From assembly GCA_003695905.1 (NCBI GenBank), contig RFGS01000075.1, positions 1 to 44,262 of the forward strand: a stretch of DNA of 44,262 bases, written 5' to 3'. The position numbers and the translations under genes were made by a program. Shown one piece after another: positions 8,538 to 19,226 of this stretch. A model generated the notes under the pieces. The model searched no databases, was not told the DNA's origin, and saw only the letters and a list, made by a program, of their open reading frames with translations. Each line of letters opens with the position of its first letter. Positions within the stretch are counted from its first letter, which is position 1. This DNA comes from Zetaproteobacteria bacterium. GTDB lineage: Bacteria > Pseudomonadota > Zetaproteobacteria > Mariprofundales > Mariprofundaceae.

Positions 8538-11315
8538 ATGATTCAGGACGATTATTTGGGTGCTGGCAGCGATTATCTGGAGGCCCTTTTTGACCGGTTT
8601 CGCAGCAATCCCCGTTCTATCCCCAAGGTTTGGGCGTTGTTCTTTGAACGTGAATTCGGCAGGGAAGGCGATACGGACAGAATGCATCGCGAGATGCTCA
8701 GGCGAATGGCCATCCATCCCGGGACGCCACGGGAAAGCAGCGAGCCTGCCAGCTTTTTCATCGAATATCCCTCGCGTGCGCTATACCTGATTCAGGGATA
8801 CCGTATGCATGGCCATCTTCATGCAGATCTGGATCCACTGAAATTGAATCCGCAACGTCCGGGTCCGGAGTTGGAACTGGGTTTTTACGGACTTGGAGCT
8901 GATGACCTGGATGCAGAATTTCCAGTGGGAGATTTGGCCGGTGGTGGTCGGCGCAAGCTCAGGGACATCGTTGGGGTTCTGCGACGGACCTATTGCGGCC
9001 ATATCGGGCCCGAATTCATGCACATCACCGATTCCGTGCGCCGCCACTGGCTGCAGCAGCGGCTCGAAAGCGTCTGCTCGACACCAAGTTACGATGAGAA
9101 GACCAAAAGACATATCTTCAAGGCCATCCTGCATGCTGAGGAATTCGAGCGGTTTCTACATACGCGTTATGCTGGCCAGAAACGCTTTTCCTTGGAGGGC
9201 GGAGAGTCGCTGATTGCCATGCTGGACATCTTGATTCAGCGAGCGGGGGGGTATGGTGTCAAGGAACTGATTTTGGGCATGGCGCATCGTGGCAGACTAA
9301 ATGTACTGGCCAATATCCTGGGCAAGTCGCTTTCCGACATCTTTGCGGAGTTTGAAGGTGAAGAGCTGGAAGAGACAGCTCATGGTCAAGGGGATGTCAA
9401 ATACCATCTGGGGTTTTCTGCTGATGTGGAAACGCCTGGTGGGGCGGTGCATGTTTCCTTGGGCTTCAATCCATCGCATTTGGAAATCATCACACCCGTG
9501 GCCTTGGGCAGTGTTCGAGCGCGCCAGTGCCGGCGCAGGGATACAGATCGCAAGCAGGTGGTGCCGGTTCTCATCCATGGTGACGCTGCTTTCGCGGGGC
9601 AGGGAGTGGTGGCCGAGTCGCTGAATCTTTCGAAACTGGGCGGATTCCGGGTGGGAGGCACCATCCACTTGGTTGTCAATAATCAGATTGGCTTCACGGT
9701 GAATCCGTTTGATGCACGTTCTACGCTCTATGCGACGGATATTGCCAAGATGGTGCAGGCGCCGATCCTGCACGTGAATGGGGATGACCCTGAGGCTTGT
9801 TGCCTGGCAACCGAAATTGCGCTCGAGTATCGGGAGCGCTTTCATGAGGATGTGGTCATCGATCTGATTTGCTATCGGCGAAGGGGACACAATGAGGCTG
9901 ATACACCCGAGGTGACGCAGCCCGTCATGTATAGAAAGATTGCAAAACATCCGACGACCGTGTCCATTTATCGGGATCGCTTGCTGGCTGAGCAGGTTCT
10001 CAAGCCCGGGGAACATGAAGAGATGGTTCGACGTTATCGGGAGTGCATGGATGATTTGCGCCGCAATCGTCGTGCTTCGCCAAGCTCGGTCAATTCCCTT
10101 CAAGGCAGGTGGAGAGCCTTTGCTGGACCGGCTGTTGAGCCCGAGACGTCCGTGAAACCCGATCTCCTGGCGGATTTATGCGAACGCGTGCATACCATGC
10201 CGGCCGGTTTCGAGTTGCATCCCAAGGTAGCACGCATTTTCGAACGCCGCATGGCCATGATGCGGGGGGAACAACCAGTGGATTGGGGTTGCGCTGAAAC
10301 GATGGCTTATGCCACGCTGGTTCATGAGGGAGGCTGGGTTCGGATCACGGGCCAGGATACCGGCAGGGGTACGTTTTTTCATCGCCATGCTGCGGTGTAT
10401 GATCAGAAGACAGGCCGGAAGTTTATCCCCCTTCGCCAAGTCGAGAATGGGCCAATGTCTCATTTTCTTGTTGTGGATTCGATGCTTTCTGAGCTTGCTG
10501 TCATGGCCTATGAATACGGCTATTCGGTGGCCGAGCCGCGTGCCTTGGTGATTTGGGAGGCACAATACGGCGATTTTGCGAACAATGGACAGGTGGTCAT
10601 CGATCAGTTCATTGCATCGGGCGAATCCAAATGGAACAGAATGAGCGGGCTTGTGTTGTGGCTCCCTCATGGTTATGAAGGGCAGGGAGCAGAGCATTCC
10701 TCGGCCAGGCTTGAGCGTTTTCTGCAGCTATGCGCCGAGGACAACATGCAGGTCGTCTATCCGACAACACCGGCCCAGTTGTTTCATCTGTTGCGACGTC
10801 AGCTTCGGATTAATATTCGCAAGCCTTTGATTCTGATGGGGCCTAAGAGCATGTTGCGTCAGAAACTGTCATTCTCGAAGCTCCAGGATTTTACCAGTGG
10901 CGGGTTCATGAGTGTGTTGGACGAGACCTATGCCCTGGATAGCCCTCGCCGCCTCCTGCTCTGCAGTGGCAAGGTGTATTATGACTTGATTGCTGAGCGG
11001 CAGCGACGACACATTAAAGATGTAGCCGTCGTGCGGATTGAATGCCTTTATCCCTTTCCAAAGGAATCTCTGGCTGAGGTGCTCGCGCAGTATGCCGAGG
11101 TCAGTGATATCGTCTGGGTTCAGGAGGAACCCTTGAATCAGGGAGCATGGCTTTTCGTGGAACATAAGATTGAGGCTTGTTTGGTGCCCGGACAGAAGTT
11201 GAGTTGTATCGGCAGACCCGAGGCCGCTGCTCCGGCTGTCGGTCTGGCAAGGCGGCATTTGAAGGAACAGATGGAACTTGTTAACAGGGCGCTGACTGGC
11301 GCTGGGGAGGAATGA
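8538..11315 (+). CDS. sucA: 2-oxoglutarate dehydrogenase E1 component
   Basis: [32 protein letters not shown]...[26 protein letters not shown]...[28 protein letters not shown]...[14 protein letters not shown]; 925 aa. Confidence 0.97.
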   Translation: MIQDDYLGAGSDYLEALFDRFRSNPRSIPKVWALFFEREFGREGDTDRMHREMLRRMAIHPGTPRESSEPASFFIEYPSRALYLIQGYRMHGHLHADLDPLKLNPQRPGPELELGFYGLGADDLDAEFPVGDLAGGGRRKLRDIVGVLRRTYCGHIGPEFMHITDSVRRHWLQQRLESVCSTPSYDEKTKRHIFKAILHAEEFERFLHTRYAGQKRFSLEGGESLIAMLDILIQRAGGYGVKELILGMAHRGRLNVLANILGKSLSDIFAEFEGEELEETAHGQGDVKYHLGFSADVETPGGAVHVSLGFNPSHLEIITPVALGSVRARQCRRRDTDRKQVVPVLIHGDAAFAGQGVVAESLNLSKLGGFRVGGTIHLVVNNQIGFTVNPFDARSTLYATDIAKMVQAPILHVNGDDPEACCLATEIALEYRERFHEDVVIDLICYRRRGHNEADTPEVTQPVMYRKIAKHPTTVSIYRDRLLAEQVLKPGEHEEMVRRYRECMDDLRRNRRASPSSVNSLQGRWRAFAGPAVEPETSVKPDLLADLCERVHTMPAGFELHPKVARIFERRMAMMRGEQPVDWGCAETMAYATLVHEGGWVRITGQDTGRGTFFHRHAAVYDQKTGRKFIPLRQVENGPMSHFLVVDSMLSELAVMAYEYGYSVAEPRALVIWEAQYGDFANNGQVVIDQFIASGESKWNRMSGLVLWLPHGYEGQGAEHSSARLERFLQLCAEDNMQVVYPTTPAQLFHLLRRQLRINIRKPLILMGPKSMLRQKLSFSKLQDFTSGGFMSVLDETYALDSPRRLLLCSGKVYYDLIAERQRRHIKDVAVVRIECLYPFPKESLAEVLAQYAEVSDIVWVQEEPLNQGAWLFVEHKIEACLVPGQKLSCIGRPEAAAPAVGLARRHLKEQMELVNRALTGAGEE

Positions 11316-11316
11316 C

Positions 11317-12426
11317 ATGGCGGATGTTGAAATCAAAGTCCCTTCACTTGGTGAATCCGAAACCGAGGCGACCTTGGTATCCTGGCTTAAACAGGAAGGT
11401 GATAGTGTCTTGGCTGACGATGTCGTTGCCGAGGTTGAGAGTGACAAGATCACCATGGAGGTGGTTGCACTCGAGGCGGGTGTGCTCAAGCGCATTCTCA
11501 AGCCGGCAGGGGAGCAGGTGGTACCCGGTGAGGTGATCGGGCTGATTGATACGGAAGCAGTTCCTTCTGAATCGGTCAAGCAGCCTTCACAAGACATGCC
11601 CATCGAACCAGAGACAGACAGCAGCCATACGCCGCCAGCGGGCGAGACGGTCGCCAAGGCCAAAAAGGCAGCGGCGAACATGCCGAGTGGGCTAAAGGTG
11701 GAGACATCGCCTCAGCAACGCGATGACAGGAAGGAAGAGCGTGTGCCCATGAGCGGGCTACGCAAGCGTATAGCCGAGCGCTTGAAAATGGCCCAAAACA
11801 CGGCAGCCATGTTAACCACATTCAATGAAGTCAACATGCAGCCGGTGCTTGATCTTCGAAAGCGCTTTGGCGAGGCCTTCAAGGAGCGCCATGGCATTAA
11901 GTTGGGCTTGATGTCCTTTTTTGTTCAGGCTGTAGCTCAGGCCATGGCCAAATATCCGGCGCTCAACGCCTATATTGATGGGGATGATATCGTTTACCAC
12001 AATTATCTGGATGTCGGCATAGCCGTCAGTACGGATCGTGGGCTGATCGTGCCCGTGCTCCGCGATGCTGAAAAGTTAAGTCTGGCTGAAATCGAGCGTG
12101 GTATCGCCGATCTGGCCAAAAGGGCTAGAGAGGGAGGTTTGCTACCCGATGACCTTAAGGGTGGCACCTTTACCATCACCAATGGTGGTGTTTTCGGATC
12201 TTTGTTGTCCACACCGATTCTGAATCCGCCGCAAAGCGGGATTTTGGGCATGCATACGATCCAGAAACGACCTGTGGTCGAGGATGACGATATTGTGATC
12301 AGGCCCATGATGTATCTGGCGCTGACCTATGATCACCGACTCATTGACGGTGCAGAAGCGGTTCGTTTTCTGGTGGCGATCAAGGAGGCTCTCGAGTATC
12401 CAGCCAGCCTTCACCTGAACCTGTAA
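11317..12426 (+). CDS. sucB: Dihydrolipoyllysine-residue succinyltransferase (E2) component of 2-oxoglutarate dehydrogenase
   Basis: Lipoyl domain [24 protein letters not shown]...[11 protein letters not shown]; catalytic domain ending [25 protein letters not shown]; adjacent to sucA. Confidence 0.96.
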   Translation: MADVEIKVPSLGESETEATLVSWLKQEGDSVLADDVVAEVESDKITMEVVALEAGVLKRILKPAGEQVVPGEVIGLIDTEAVPSESVKQPSQDMPIEPETDSSHTPPAGETVAKAKKAAANMPSGLKVETSPQQRDDRKEERVPMSGLRKRIAERLKMAQNTAAMLTTFNEVNMQPVLDLRKRFGEAFKERHGIKLGLMSFFVQAVAQAMAKYPALNAYIDGDDIVYHNYLDVGIAVSTDRGLIVPVLRDAEKLSLAEIERGIADLAKRAREGGLLPDDLKGGTFTITNGGVFGSLLSTPILNPPQSGILGMHTIQKRPVVEDDDIVIRPMMYLALTYDHRLIDGAEAVRFLVAIKEALEYPASLHLNL

Positions 12427-12452
12427 TAGCGCATGGGTGTACGTTCGGGATT

Positions 12453-13316
12453 TCAACCCAAGTTCGAATGCGTTTCCGATGCCTGTGGCTCTTCCAGACT
12501 GAGTTTGTATTCACGGTTGCAGTACTGACAGGCAATTCTTATCCGGCCGTGTTCGTCGCTGAGCTCCTCCAGTTCCTCGGCATCCAGCGAGGCAAGGGCA
12601 GCACGCAGCGTATCAGCATTGCACGGACAGTGATAACGGTAGCTGTCCTGGCCAACGACCTTGCATCCCAGATTCGAGAAATGCTCCAGAATCGCCAGCG
12701 GTTGCTGGCTTGCAAGGATTCGATCAGGGATCCGGGCCATGGCTTCGACAGCCTTGAACCAATCATCGTTCTTGCAACCTGGCATGGCCTCGATCAATAA
12801 GCCAGTTTGATTCAGCAGAACCAGATCGGCATTGATTTGTACGGATTTCTGCAGGTAATGTACGAGTTGATCAGCAAGGTAGGCCGAATCGTGTTCGATG
12901 ATGGAAACATAGGGCTGACCAAAGCCGAGATCTCGAACGGTTGAGACCTTGATTGGCATTCCCAGCCATGCATCAAGACCATGATGGGTCTGTTGTTTGC
13001 CGAGCATGGTGATGCCCTCATTCCAGTCAATATAGCCGCGAACGTAGCCTGAGCGGGCTTCCGCCAAAATGCGCCGGATTGGATGGTTGCCTTGCTCTGA
13101 GCCATCAATTTGCAGCACTTGCCTGGTGCCGCCCTTGCTTATGCTGAGCAACAGAATGGAAGCCACCAGGGTCTGACCCAGGAGGTCCAGCGGTGTGCCC
13201 ATCAGACCATGAATATCGGCTGCGGCACGGAAGATGGCATCCGCCCGGATCACGGCACCACGTGTCTTGCTTTCTGAGAGCAGGAATCGGATCAGCAGAT
13301 CGCTGTTTCCAGCCAT
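12453..13316 (-). CDS. hslO: Hsp33 redox-regulated chaperone
   Basis: C-terminal Zn-binding CPC...CQYC; AILLLSISKGGTRQVLQIDG..ARSGYVRGYIDW; ATG at 13316. Confidence 0.93.
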   Translation of the reverse strand: MAGNSDLLIRFLLSESKTRGAVIRADAIFRAAADIHGLMGTPLDLLGQTLVASILLLSISKGGTRQVLQIDGSEQGNHPIRRILAEARSGYVRGYIDWNEGITMLGKQQTHHGLDAWLGMPIKVSTVRDLGFGQPYVSIIEHDSAYLADQLVHYLQKSVQINADLVLLNQTGLLIEAMPGCKNDDWFKAVEAMARIPDRILASQQPLAILEHFSNLGCKVVGQDSYRYHCPCNADTLRAALASLDAEELEELSDEHGRIRIACQYCNREYKLSLEEPQASETHSNLG

Positions 13317-13933
13317 GATTTCACCTCGTTCAAGTTGGGAAAGCAAAGAACGGCCCCGGCCTCTCGCAGTTCCTCGGGAGAAAAGTGGCCGCTGATACCG
13401 ATGGGCTGGGAGCCGAGCGCAGCGGCTGCTTTCATGTCAGCCGTGCCATCACCAATCATGAAGGTCTGTGCTGGCGCTATGTCAAGATACCTACAGGCAA
13501 TCTGAAGCGTGTGTGGATCGGGCTTCTGGCGACGGCCTTCGCTCAGACCAACGACTGCCGAAAAATAGCGTGTCCAGCCCAGGTGTTCGATCTGGATTTC
13601 TGCTCTTGACTGGGATTTGCTGGTCACGATGGCAGCAGGAATGCCATGTTCATAGAGCCACTTGAGCAAGTTTTCTGCTCCCGGGAGTGGCTGAATATCA
13701 AACATTCGCTGATCATGAAATTCGAGAAAACGCCTTGCGGCAATTTCTCGGTGCTCACCAAACAGGGAGATCATGCTGCATTCTCCCTTTCCGGTGTGAC
13801 GTTTGACTTCGGTGTCACTCATGGTTGGCAAGCCGAATTCCTTCAATGTGCAATTGAGTGCATGGATAATGGGCGCAAAGGCATCGACAAGCGTGCCATC
13901 CATATCCAGCAACACGGCCAGGGGACGTCTCAT
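13292..13933 (-). CDS. HAD-family phosphatase, phosphoglycolate phosphatase-like
   Basis: LAVLLDMDGTLVDAFAPIIHALN...PAAIVTSKSQSRAEIQIEHLG...GLSEGRRQKPDPHTLQIACRYL..TFMIGDGTADMKAAAALG. Confidence 0.85.
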   Translation of the reverse strand: MRRPLAVLLDMDGTLVDAFAPIIHALNCTLKEFGLPTMSDTEVKRHTGKGECSMISLFGEHREIAARRFLEFHDQRMFDIQPLPGAENLLKWLYEHGIPAAIVTSKSQSRAEIQIEHLGWTRYFSAVVGLSEGRRQKPDPHTLQIACRYLDIAPAQTFMIGDGTADMKAAAALGSQPIGISGHFSPEELREAGAVLCFPNLNEVKSWLETAIC

Positions 13934-14796
13934 GGCAGGATTGTCTTTTTCTTGCTCAGGGATGCAAGGTGCTGCATCAACCAATGGCGAAGTTGCTGTG
14001 TGATTGGCCCGGGTGACGGCAGCTGACGCTCATTAATGCAGTGGACGGGCAGCAACATCCAGCTTGTGCTGGTGACCATACATTCTTCCATACCTGCTTC
14101 ATAGGGATGCCATGCTCGTTCCTGTATGGCGATGCCATGATGTTTGGCCAGCTGCAGGCAGAGATGGCGTGTGATTCCTCCTAGAACATGGTTGTCCAAG
14201 GGGTGGGTGACCAGCGTTTGATCTATGACGGCCAGTACATTGGAGGAGCATCCTTCAAGGATATGTCCGTTGTTATCCACCCAGAATGCCTCTTCGGCAC
14301 CGCTTCGCCTTGCTTCCATTCGGCCCAGGACATTGGGCAGCAGAGCAATCGATTTGATATCGCATCGTTGCCAGCGCATGTCACGGATGGTGATCGCCCG
14401 GATACCCTGTGTGAATGCAGTATCATCTGGCAGTTCAAGCTTTCGTGCGGTCAGCGCCAATGTTGGCCGGTTCGGAACAGGGGGGATGTGAGAACGCGGG
14501 GCTCTTCCCCGCGTCAACTGAATGTAGATCGTGGCATTCTCCAAATGGGCATTTCTGAGATAAAGCTGATGCGCGAGCTCGCCAAGCTTTCGTTTCGTGA
14601 CTGGTGGGGAGATGCCGATGGCTGTTGCAGAACGATAGAATCTTTCGAGATGAAGCTCCATGTCGAGGAATGTTCCCCCGATGCAGGCGATGACCTCATA
14701 CACCCCATCGGCAAATTGGAAACCGCGGTCTTCGATATGAACACGAGCATCCTCCAATGGCAAGAAAATGCCATTGAGATACACAACCTCATTCAC
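13930..14796 (-). CDS. Class IV aminotransferase, D-amino-acid/branched-chain aminotransferase-like (GTG start)
   Basis: EVVYLNGIFLPLEDARVHIEDRGFQFADGVYEVIACIGG...LQLTRGRAPRSH...EEAFWVDNNGHILEGCSSNVLAV...VLGGITRHL; GTG 14796 overlaps the dacA 3' end. Confidence 0.88.
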   Translation of the reverse strand: MNEVVYLNGIFLPLEDARVHIEDRGFQFADGVYEVIACIGGTFLDMELHLERFYRSATAIGISPPVTKRKLGELAHQLYLRNAHLENATIYIQLTRGRAPRSHIPPVPNRPTLALTARKLELPDDTAFTQGIRAITIRDMRWQRCDIKSIALLPNVLGRMEARRSGAEEAFWVDNNGHILEGCSSNVLAVIDQTLVTHPLDNHVLGGITRHLCLQLAKHHGIAIQERAWHPYEAGMEECMVTSTSWMLLPVHCINERQLPSPGPITQQLRHWLMQHLASLSKKKTILP

Positions 14797-15967
14797 TCGC
14801 TTTTTCTTCTTCGCCTTCGTGTTTCTCCCACCAAAGAAGGAAGGTGTCCCACATGCGGCCCATCCAGGATGCCCGCTCGATATCCCGGTTCGCAACCATC
14901 GGGAAAGAGCTCAACACCTGTTCCTTGTCATTAAGCAACAGCACAGCATCAATGGTGCCTAGTTTTTGTCCGGCCTTGATGGGGGCCTTCACGGGTGAGT
15001 CGTAGCGCAGATGAAACTTCAAATGCTTCTCACTGCCTTTGGGAACGGTCACCCACACGGGCTTGGACGGCTTCAACCATACCCGGTCTTCTTTGCCCTC
15101 ATAGATACGTATCTCCCGGCGGATGTCCCGTTCAGCCGGCCGAATTGTGACAAAATTCCTAAATCCATATTGCAGGAGCGCTTTTGTTTGTGCAGCCCTG
15201 GCGTGGTCTGAGGCGGTACCGAAGACCGCAGCGACGAAACGCGTGCCGTTTTGCTCAGCGGAACCGACCAGGCAGTAGCCAGCTTCTTCGGTATGGCCGG
15301 TCTTGATGCCATCGGCGCTCGGCATGGTCCATAACAGCCGGTTTCGGTTTGGTTGAGTGTGGCCTTCGTAGGTGTACTCTTTTTCCTTGAAGATCTCATA
15401 ATATTGAGGGAAATCGCGCCAGAGTGCCGCGCCGAGCTTGGCCATGTCCAGGGCAGAGCTATAGTGCCCGGGGGCGGGGAAGCCGGTGGCATTGACAAAA
15501 TGAGTGTTTTCCAGGCCAAGCTCCCGGGCCTTCTCGTTCATTCGATCAGCGAAGGCCTCTTCCGATCCAGCGACATGCTCGGCAAGGGCGATGCAGGCGT
15601 CATTGCCGGACAGGGTGGCGATACCATGAAGAATTTGTTCGACCGTCGGTTTCAGTCGAGGCTCGAGGAACATCGTGCTGCCACCTATTTTCCAGGCTTT
15701 TTTGCTGACGTCGACTTTTTCCTCAAGGCTCAGGCGTCCGAGAGAAAGATCCTCAAAAGCGAGATACAGGGTCATCATCTTTGTCAGGCTGGCTGGGGGA
15801 AGGTGCTGTTCGGCATTGTGCTTTGCTAAGACGGTGCCAGTTCGTGCATCCACGATGGCCCAGGCCTTGGCATCAATGTGGGGGGGAGATGGCCAGGATG
15901 CCGCTGTGGCCAGGGGCACGAACAGAGTCAGCCATACGAGTATGCCCCAGATGAAACGAACTACCAT
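14789..15967 (-). CDS. dacA: D-alanyl-D-alanine carboxypeptidase (PBP5/6 family)
   Basis: PASLTKMMTLYLAFE (SxxK), SGNDACIALAEHVAGS (SxN), GIKTGHTEEAGYCLVGSA (KTG); signal peptide. Confidence 0.94.
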   Translation of the reverse strand: MVVRFIWGILVWLTLFVPLATAASWPSPPHIDAKAWAIVDARTGTVLAKHNAEQHLPPASLTKMMTLYLAFEDLSLGRLSLEEKVDVSKKAWKIGGSTMFLEPRLKPTVEQILHGIATLSGNDACIALAEHVAGSEEAFADRMNEKARELGLENTHFVNATGFPAPGHYSSALDMAKLGAALWRDFPQYYEIFKEKEYTYEGHTQPNRNRLLWTMPSADGIKTGHTEEAGYCLVGSAEQNGTRFVAAVFGTASDHARAAQTKALLQYGFRNFVTIRPAERDIRREIRIYEGKEDRVWLKPSKPVWVTVPKGSEKHLKFHLRYDSPVKAPIKAGQKLGTIDAVLLLNDKEQVLSSFPMVANRDIERASWMGRMWDTFLLWWEKHEGEEEKASE

Positions 15968-16812
15968 TTCCAGTCCTCCTCGGGATGGGCCTCCCACGCC
16001 TGCGGCACCGGGAGCGCAGGGGGGGTTATGCTCAGCTTCCACGCATGAAGCATCATGCGCTCATGGGGTTTTCCACCATAGCGGGTGTCCCCAAGGATTG
16101 GGCATCCTACTGCCGAAAGATGAATGCGCAATTGATGGGTCCTACCGGTCAGGGGGCGAAGCTCAAGCAGTGCCCTTTGGTCACGCCGCTCGATAACCCG
16201 GGCATGAGTCAGAGAGGGCCTTCCTCGCTGCACATCGACCGCATATCGTCCATCCGTTGCCCTTTGCCGAGAAATGGGCAGATCAATGGTGAGTGTTTCC
16301 CAGGCTGGAGCCGGTTCAACCACAGCGAGGTATGTTTTTCGGGCGCATGTCTTCCAGTGTGTTTGTAATTGAAGGTGCAAACTGCGACTGGCGCTGAAAA
16401 GAATCAAGCCGGAAGTGTCTCTGTCCAGCCGATGGATCGGACGAAACGGTCTGCCCAGCAGGCATCTCAGTTCATCGGGGAGGCAGCCGATGCTGCGGTG
16501 CAATGCTTCCTGACTATATTGGCCACAGCGCTTGTGGATCAGCACAAGATCTCCCTGTTGCCAGACAATTTGTTCCTTGTGCAGCGACTTTGTCTGTTCA
16601 TCATTGAGGTAGGCAATCCGGAGATGCTGCCCTCGGTGTACGAGCTTACCAGCGAGACGACAGCGTTTTTTATTCAGGTATGCTCCGCCCAACTGAATGA
16701 TGACTCTGGCCTTGCGGCGTGAGATGCCGAATGTTCGGCTGATAGCCTGATCCAATCGCAGGCCGTCACATGCATTTGAAACCGTGGCCTTCTGATCCCG
16801 GAAGCTGTTCAT
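15961..16812 (-). CDS. RluA-family pseudouridine synthase
   Basis: FRPIHRLDRDTSGLILFS (catalytic Asp motif), LRPLTGRTHQLRIHLSAVGCPILGDTRYG; S4-like N-terminus LDQAISRTFGISRRKARVIIQLGGAYLN. Start may be upstream (TTG 16848). Confidence 0.92.
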   Translation of the reverse strand: MNSFRDQKATVSNACDGLRLDQAISRTFGISRRKARVIIQLGGAYLNKKRCRLAGKLVHRGQHLRIAYLNDEQTKSLHKEQIVWQQGDLVLIHKRCGQYSQEALHRSIGCLPDELRCLLGRPFRPIHRLDRDTSGLILFSASRSLHLQLQTHWKTCARKTYLAVVEPAPAWETLTIDLPISRQRATDGRYAVDVQRGRPSLTHARVIERRDQRALLELRPLTGRTHQLRIHLSAVGCPILGDTRYGGKPHERMMLHAWKLSITPPALPVPQAWEAHPEEDWKW

Positions 16813-16817
16813 CACTT

Positions 16818-17399
16818 TTATGAGGGATGATGAATGGCTTCCAGGCAACCTAGAACGGCTTCGTGGGATTCGCAGCAGAACACGTATTGCATGGGCAATT
16901 CGCTAGAAAACAGCAGGCCTTCTGCAAAGGCATCAAGGATATCATGCCACATCCGGCCATACAGGATCAGCGGCCTGGGCTCCAAAACATGGATGGCCAA
17001 CAGATCCCAGGTCATGGCTAGTTCGGCGACGGTCCCTAGGCCCCCGGGCAGGACGAGGTAGGCCTTGCCTCCTTCAATAAGGGCTTGCATGCGATCAAAG
17101 AATGTATGGGCACGCACTTCTTCACTGAGGCTGTGATCCGGTGGGGTGGGGAACCGTTCAAGGGTAATTCCTCGCACATGGCCGCCACCTGCCCGAATGC
17201 CGCGGCAGAATGCGGCCATCATGCCCTGATGTCCGCCAACAAGCCCATCCCAGCCAAGCAATGCGATTTTGCGTGATAGCTCAGTGACGTCAGCATATAG
17301 CTTGGCGTTTAGATCCGTGCGAGACGCACCAAAAGCAGTGATTCGGCGTCGTTTCTCCATTTCATTGGGCATCTTAGGCACAAGTGGCTCCGCTTCCAA
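16818..17399 (-). CDS. LOG family protein (TIGR00730-like nucleotide phosphoribohydrolase)
   Basis: VLPGGLGTVAELAMTWDLLAIH (PGGxGTxxE motif); GWDGLVGGHQGMMAAFCRGIRAGGGHVRGI. Confidence 0.88.
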   Translation of the reverse strand: MEAEPLVPKMPNEMEKRRRITAFGASRTDLNAKLYADVTELSRKIALLGWDGLVGGHQGMMAAFCRGIRAGGGHVRGITLERFPTPPDHSLSEEVRAHTFFDRMQALIEGGKAYLVLPGGLGTVAELAMTWDLLAIHVLEPRPLILYGRMWHDILDAFAEGLLFSSELPMQYVFCCESHEAVLGCLEAIHHPS

Positions 17400-17438
17400 G
17401 TCCAGTGGATTTCTCAGCCGGCACTGACTGAGAGCTCC

Positions 17439-18446
17439 TCATACCTGTGTGTCGCCCAGACAGTGGGAGCAGCCAAGCATGCTGGCCATTTCCGCAACGG
17501 CCATGGCATAATTGTAAGATCTGTTCCATCGCGTGATCACGTAGAAGTTCCTGTGCACAAGTACCATGGCTGGTCCGGTCGACCTTTGCAGTGTGATGAT
17601 GGCCACCTCGTCATCATCTGACCAGGTTGTCGGTATCGAAGGTAAGTAATTTTTCAGTGTTACGAGTCTGGAGAAGCGTTTGATGCCTATATTCGCCCTG
17701 GCGCTCATCTCTGGCATGAAGGGAAGCCAACAAGCAATCGGCCGCCCCTGTCGCCAGTTGTGCTGCCGGAAATAATGGGCAATGGATGCGGTGATGTCCG
17801 GGACTGAATCCCATACGTTCCTTTTTCCATCGCGATCGGCATCCACGGCATAGGCCCTGAACGAGGAAGGGATAAATTGTGTGGCACCGAATGCCCCCGC
17901 GTAGGAGCCTCGGACAGCAAGCGGATCGAGATTTTCTTCCTGGCACAACAGCAGAAATTCTCCCAGTTGTTCGCGGAAAAACTCGGACCGCCTTGGATAA
18001 CCCGTGGTCAGCGTGAAAAGAGCATCCAGTATCCTGTCTCTGCCAGTGTTGCGACCAAAACGGCTTTCCATGCCCAGGATTGCAGTGATGATTTCCTTTT
18101 CAACGTGATAGATGTTCCACTGCTGTTGTAGGACTTCAGCGTGTTTGAGTAAAAAAGCTTGACCTTGCCGGCGCATGCTTTCGGTCAGAAACAGTTGGCG
18201 GTACTCGACATATGGTTTTGATTCATAGGGCTGCTGTATGCGGTGAATAATGGAGGGGGTGTAGCGGGCCTTGAGCAAGACGTTCCGAATGTGGCTTGAC
18301 GGCAGCGATGTTTGGCGGGCAAGCTGCCGGACCAAGTTTTCAAGATTCGTTTCCTCGGACCAGATCAGCGGAGGCCAGAGCAGCATGGCCGGGAGACAGG
18401 CAGCGAGCGTGCCCAGAGCCTGTCTTCTTGTTTTCGAAAGCCTCAT
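17439..18446 (-). CDS. mltB: Lytic murein transglycosylase B
   Basis: YHVEKEIITAILGMESRFGRNTGRDRILDALFTLTTGYPRRSEFFREQLGEFLLLCQEENLDPLAVRGSYAGAFGATQFIPSSFRAYAVDADRDGKRNVWDSVPDITASIAHYF. Confidence 0.93.
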   Translation of the reverse strand: MRLSKTRRQALGTLAACLPAMLLWPPLIWSEETNLENLVRQLARQTSLPSSHIRNVLLKARYTPSIIHRIQQPYESKPYVEYRQLFLTESMRRQGQAFLLKHAEVLQQQWNIYHVEKEIITAILGMESRFGRNTGRDRILDALFTLTTGYPRRSEFFREQLGEFLLLCQEENLDPLAVRGSYAGAFGATQFIPSSFRAYAVDADRDGKRNVWDSVPDITASIAHYFRQHNWRQGRPIACWLPFMPEMSARANIGIKRFSRLVTLKNYLPSIPTTWSDDDEVAIITLQRSTGPAMVLVHRNFYVITRWNRSYNYAMAVAEMASMLGCSHCLGDTQV

Positions 18447-18506
18447 GGGCCTATGCTCACCCAAGCTCATGAGACGCACAAACTGGCAAGCAGCCCATCG
18501 AAGGTG

Positions 18507-19187
18507 CTAAAAATGGAACTCCCGCTTTTGAGGCAGACCTTCCATGTTTTGCAGCAGTGTTTCCAAGATTGAGGTCCGCTGCTCGACCTCTCCACGGCGT
18601 ATGATATGAACAAGCGAAACGACGGGGTTTTCGCCCAGAAAAGCCAAGATTTGTGCATTTTTTTTCAAATATCCGATCAGGTGATCCGGTATTTCCTTGA
18701 GCGCAGCCCCCACGACCAGGACATCGAAGCTTCCCTTTTTCAGCTCTTTCTTTTGTTCCATGGCCTCTGGGGCCATGGCATTCACATGGAGTACGGTGGC
18801 ATTGGTGATACCATGGGTTTCGAGATTTTTCCTTGCCATTTCGGCGAGTTCCTCATGAATTTCGCAGCTGACAACATCTTTGGCCTGCATGGCCAACATG
18901 GCAGTTAGGAAACCTGTTCCAGTGCCGATTTCCAAGACGCGTTCGGTTCCCTCCAATTGCAAGGCTTGGAGAATATGGGCCTCCTGTAAAGGAGTAAGCA
19001 TTTCTTGGCCGCATGGCAGCGGGAGGTGGCCTTCCATGTAGGCTATGCTCTTGACATGCTCGGGAACAAAATCCTCGCGAGGCATGCTCTCGATTAGATC
19101 CAGGGTTCTAGGATCGAGAACCTTGCTGCATCGGATCTGGTATTCGACCATGTTGTGTCTAGCACGTTCAAAGATGTCGGTTGTCAT
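18507..19187 (-). CDS. pcm: Protein-L-isoaspartate O-methyltransferase family
   Basis: MVEYQIRCSKVLDPRTLDLIESMPREDFVPEHVKSIAYMEGHLPLPCGQEMLTPLQEAHILQALQLEGTERVLEIGTGTGFLTAMLA. Confidence 0.88.
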   Translation of the reverse strand: MTTDIFERARHNMVEYQIRCSKVLDPRTLDLIESMPREDFVPEHVKSIAYMEGHLPLPCGQEMLTPLQEAHILQALQLEGTERVLEIGTGTGFLTAMLAMQAKDVVSCEIHEELAEMARKNLETHGITNATVLHVNAMAPEAMEQKKELKKGSFDVLVVGAALKEIPDHLIGYLKKNAQILAFLGENPVVSLVHIIRRGEVEQRTSILETLLQNMEGLPQKREFHF

Positions 19188-19226
19188 CCCCCATGCCCTC
19201 CTTCATGAGCGTTGAAATATGCGTTC

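Noticed and set aside
9297-10103. 268-aa minus-strand ORF
   Set aside because: Antisense to the conserved core of sucA; no domain features.
10869-11681. 270-aa minus-strand ORF rich in Ser/Thr
   Set aside because: Antisense to the sucA end and sucB start; composition is the typical shadow of the sense codons.
14188-14934. 248-aa plus-strand ORF
   Set aside because: Antisense to the aminotransferase and dacA genes, which have clear motifs.
17411-17434. Inverted repeat TCTCAG...CTGAGA between the LOG-family gene and mltB
   Set aside because: Only 6-bp arms with a 10-nt loop and no T-tract; too weak to call a terminator.
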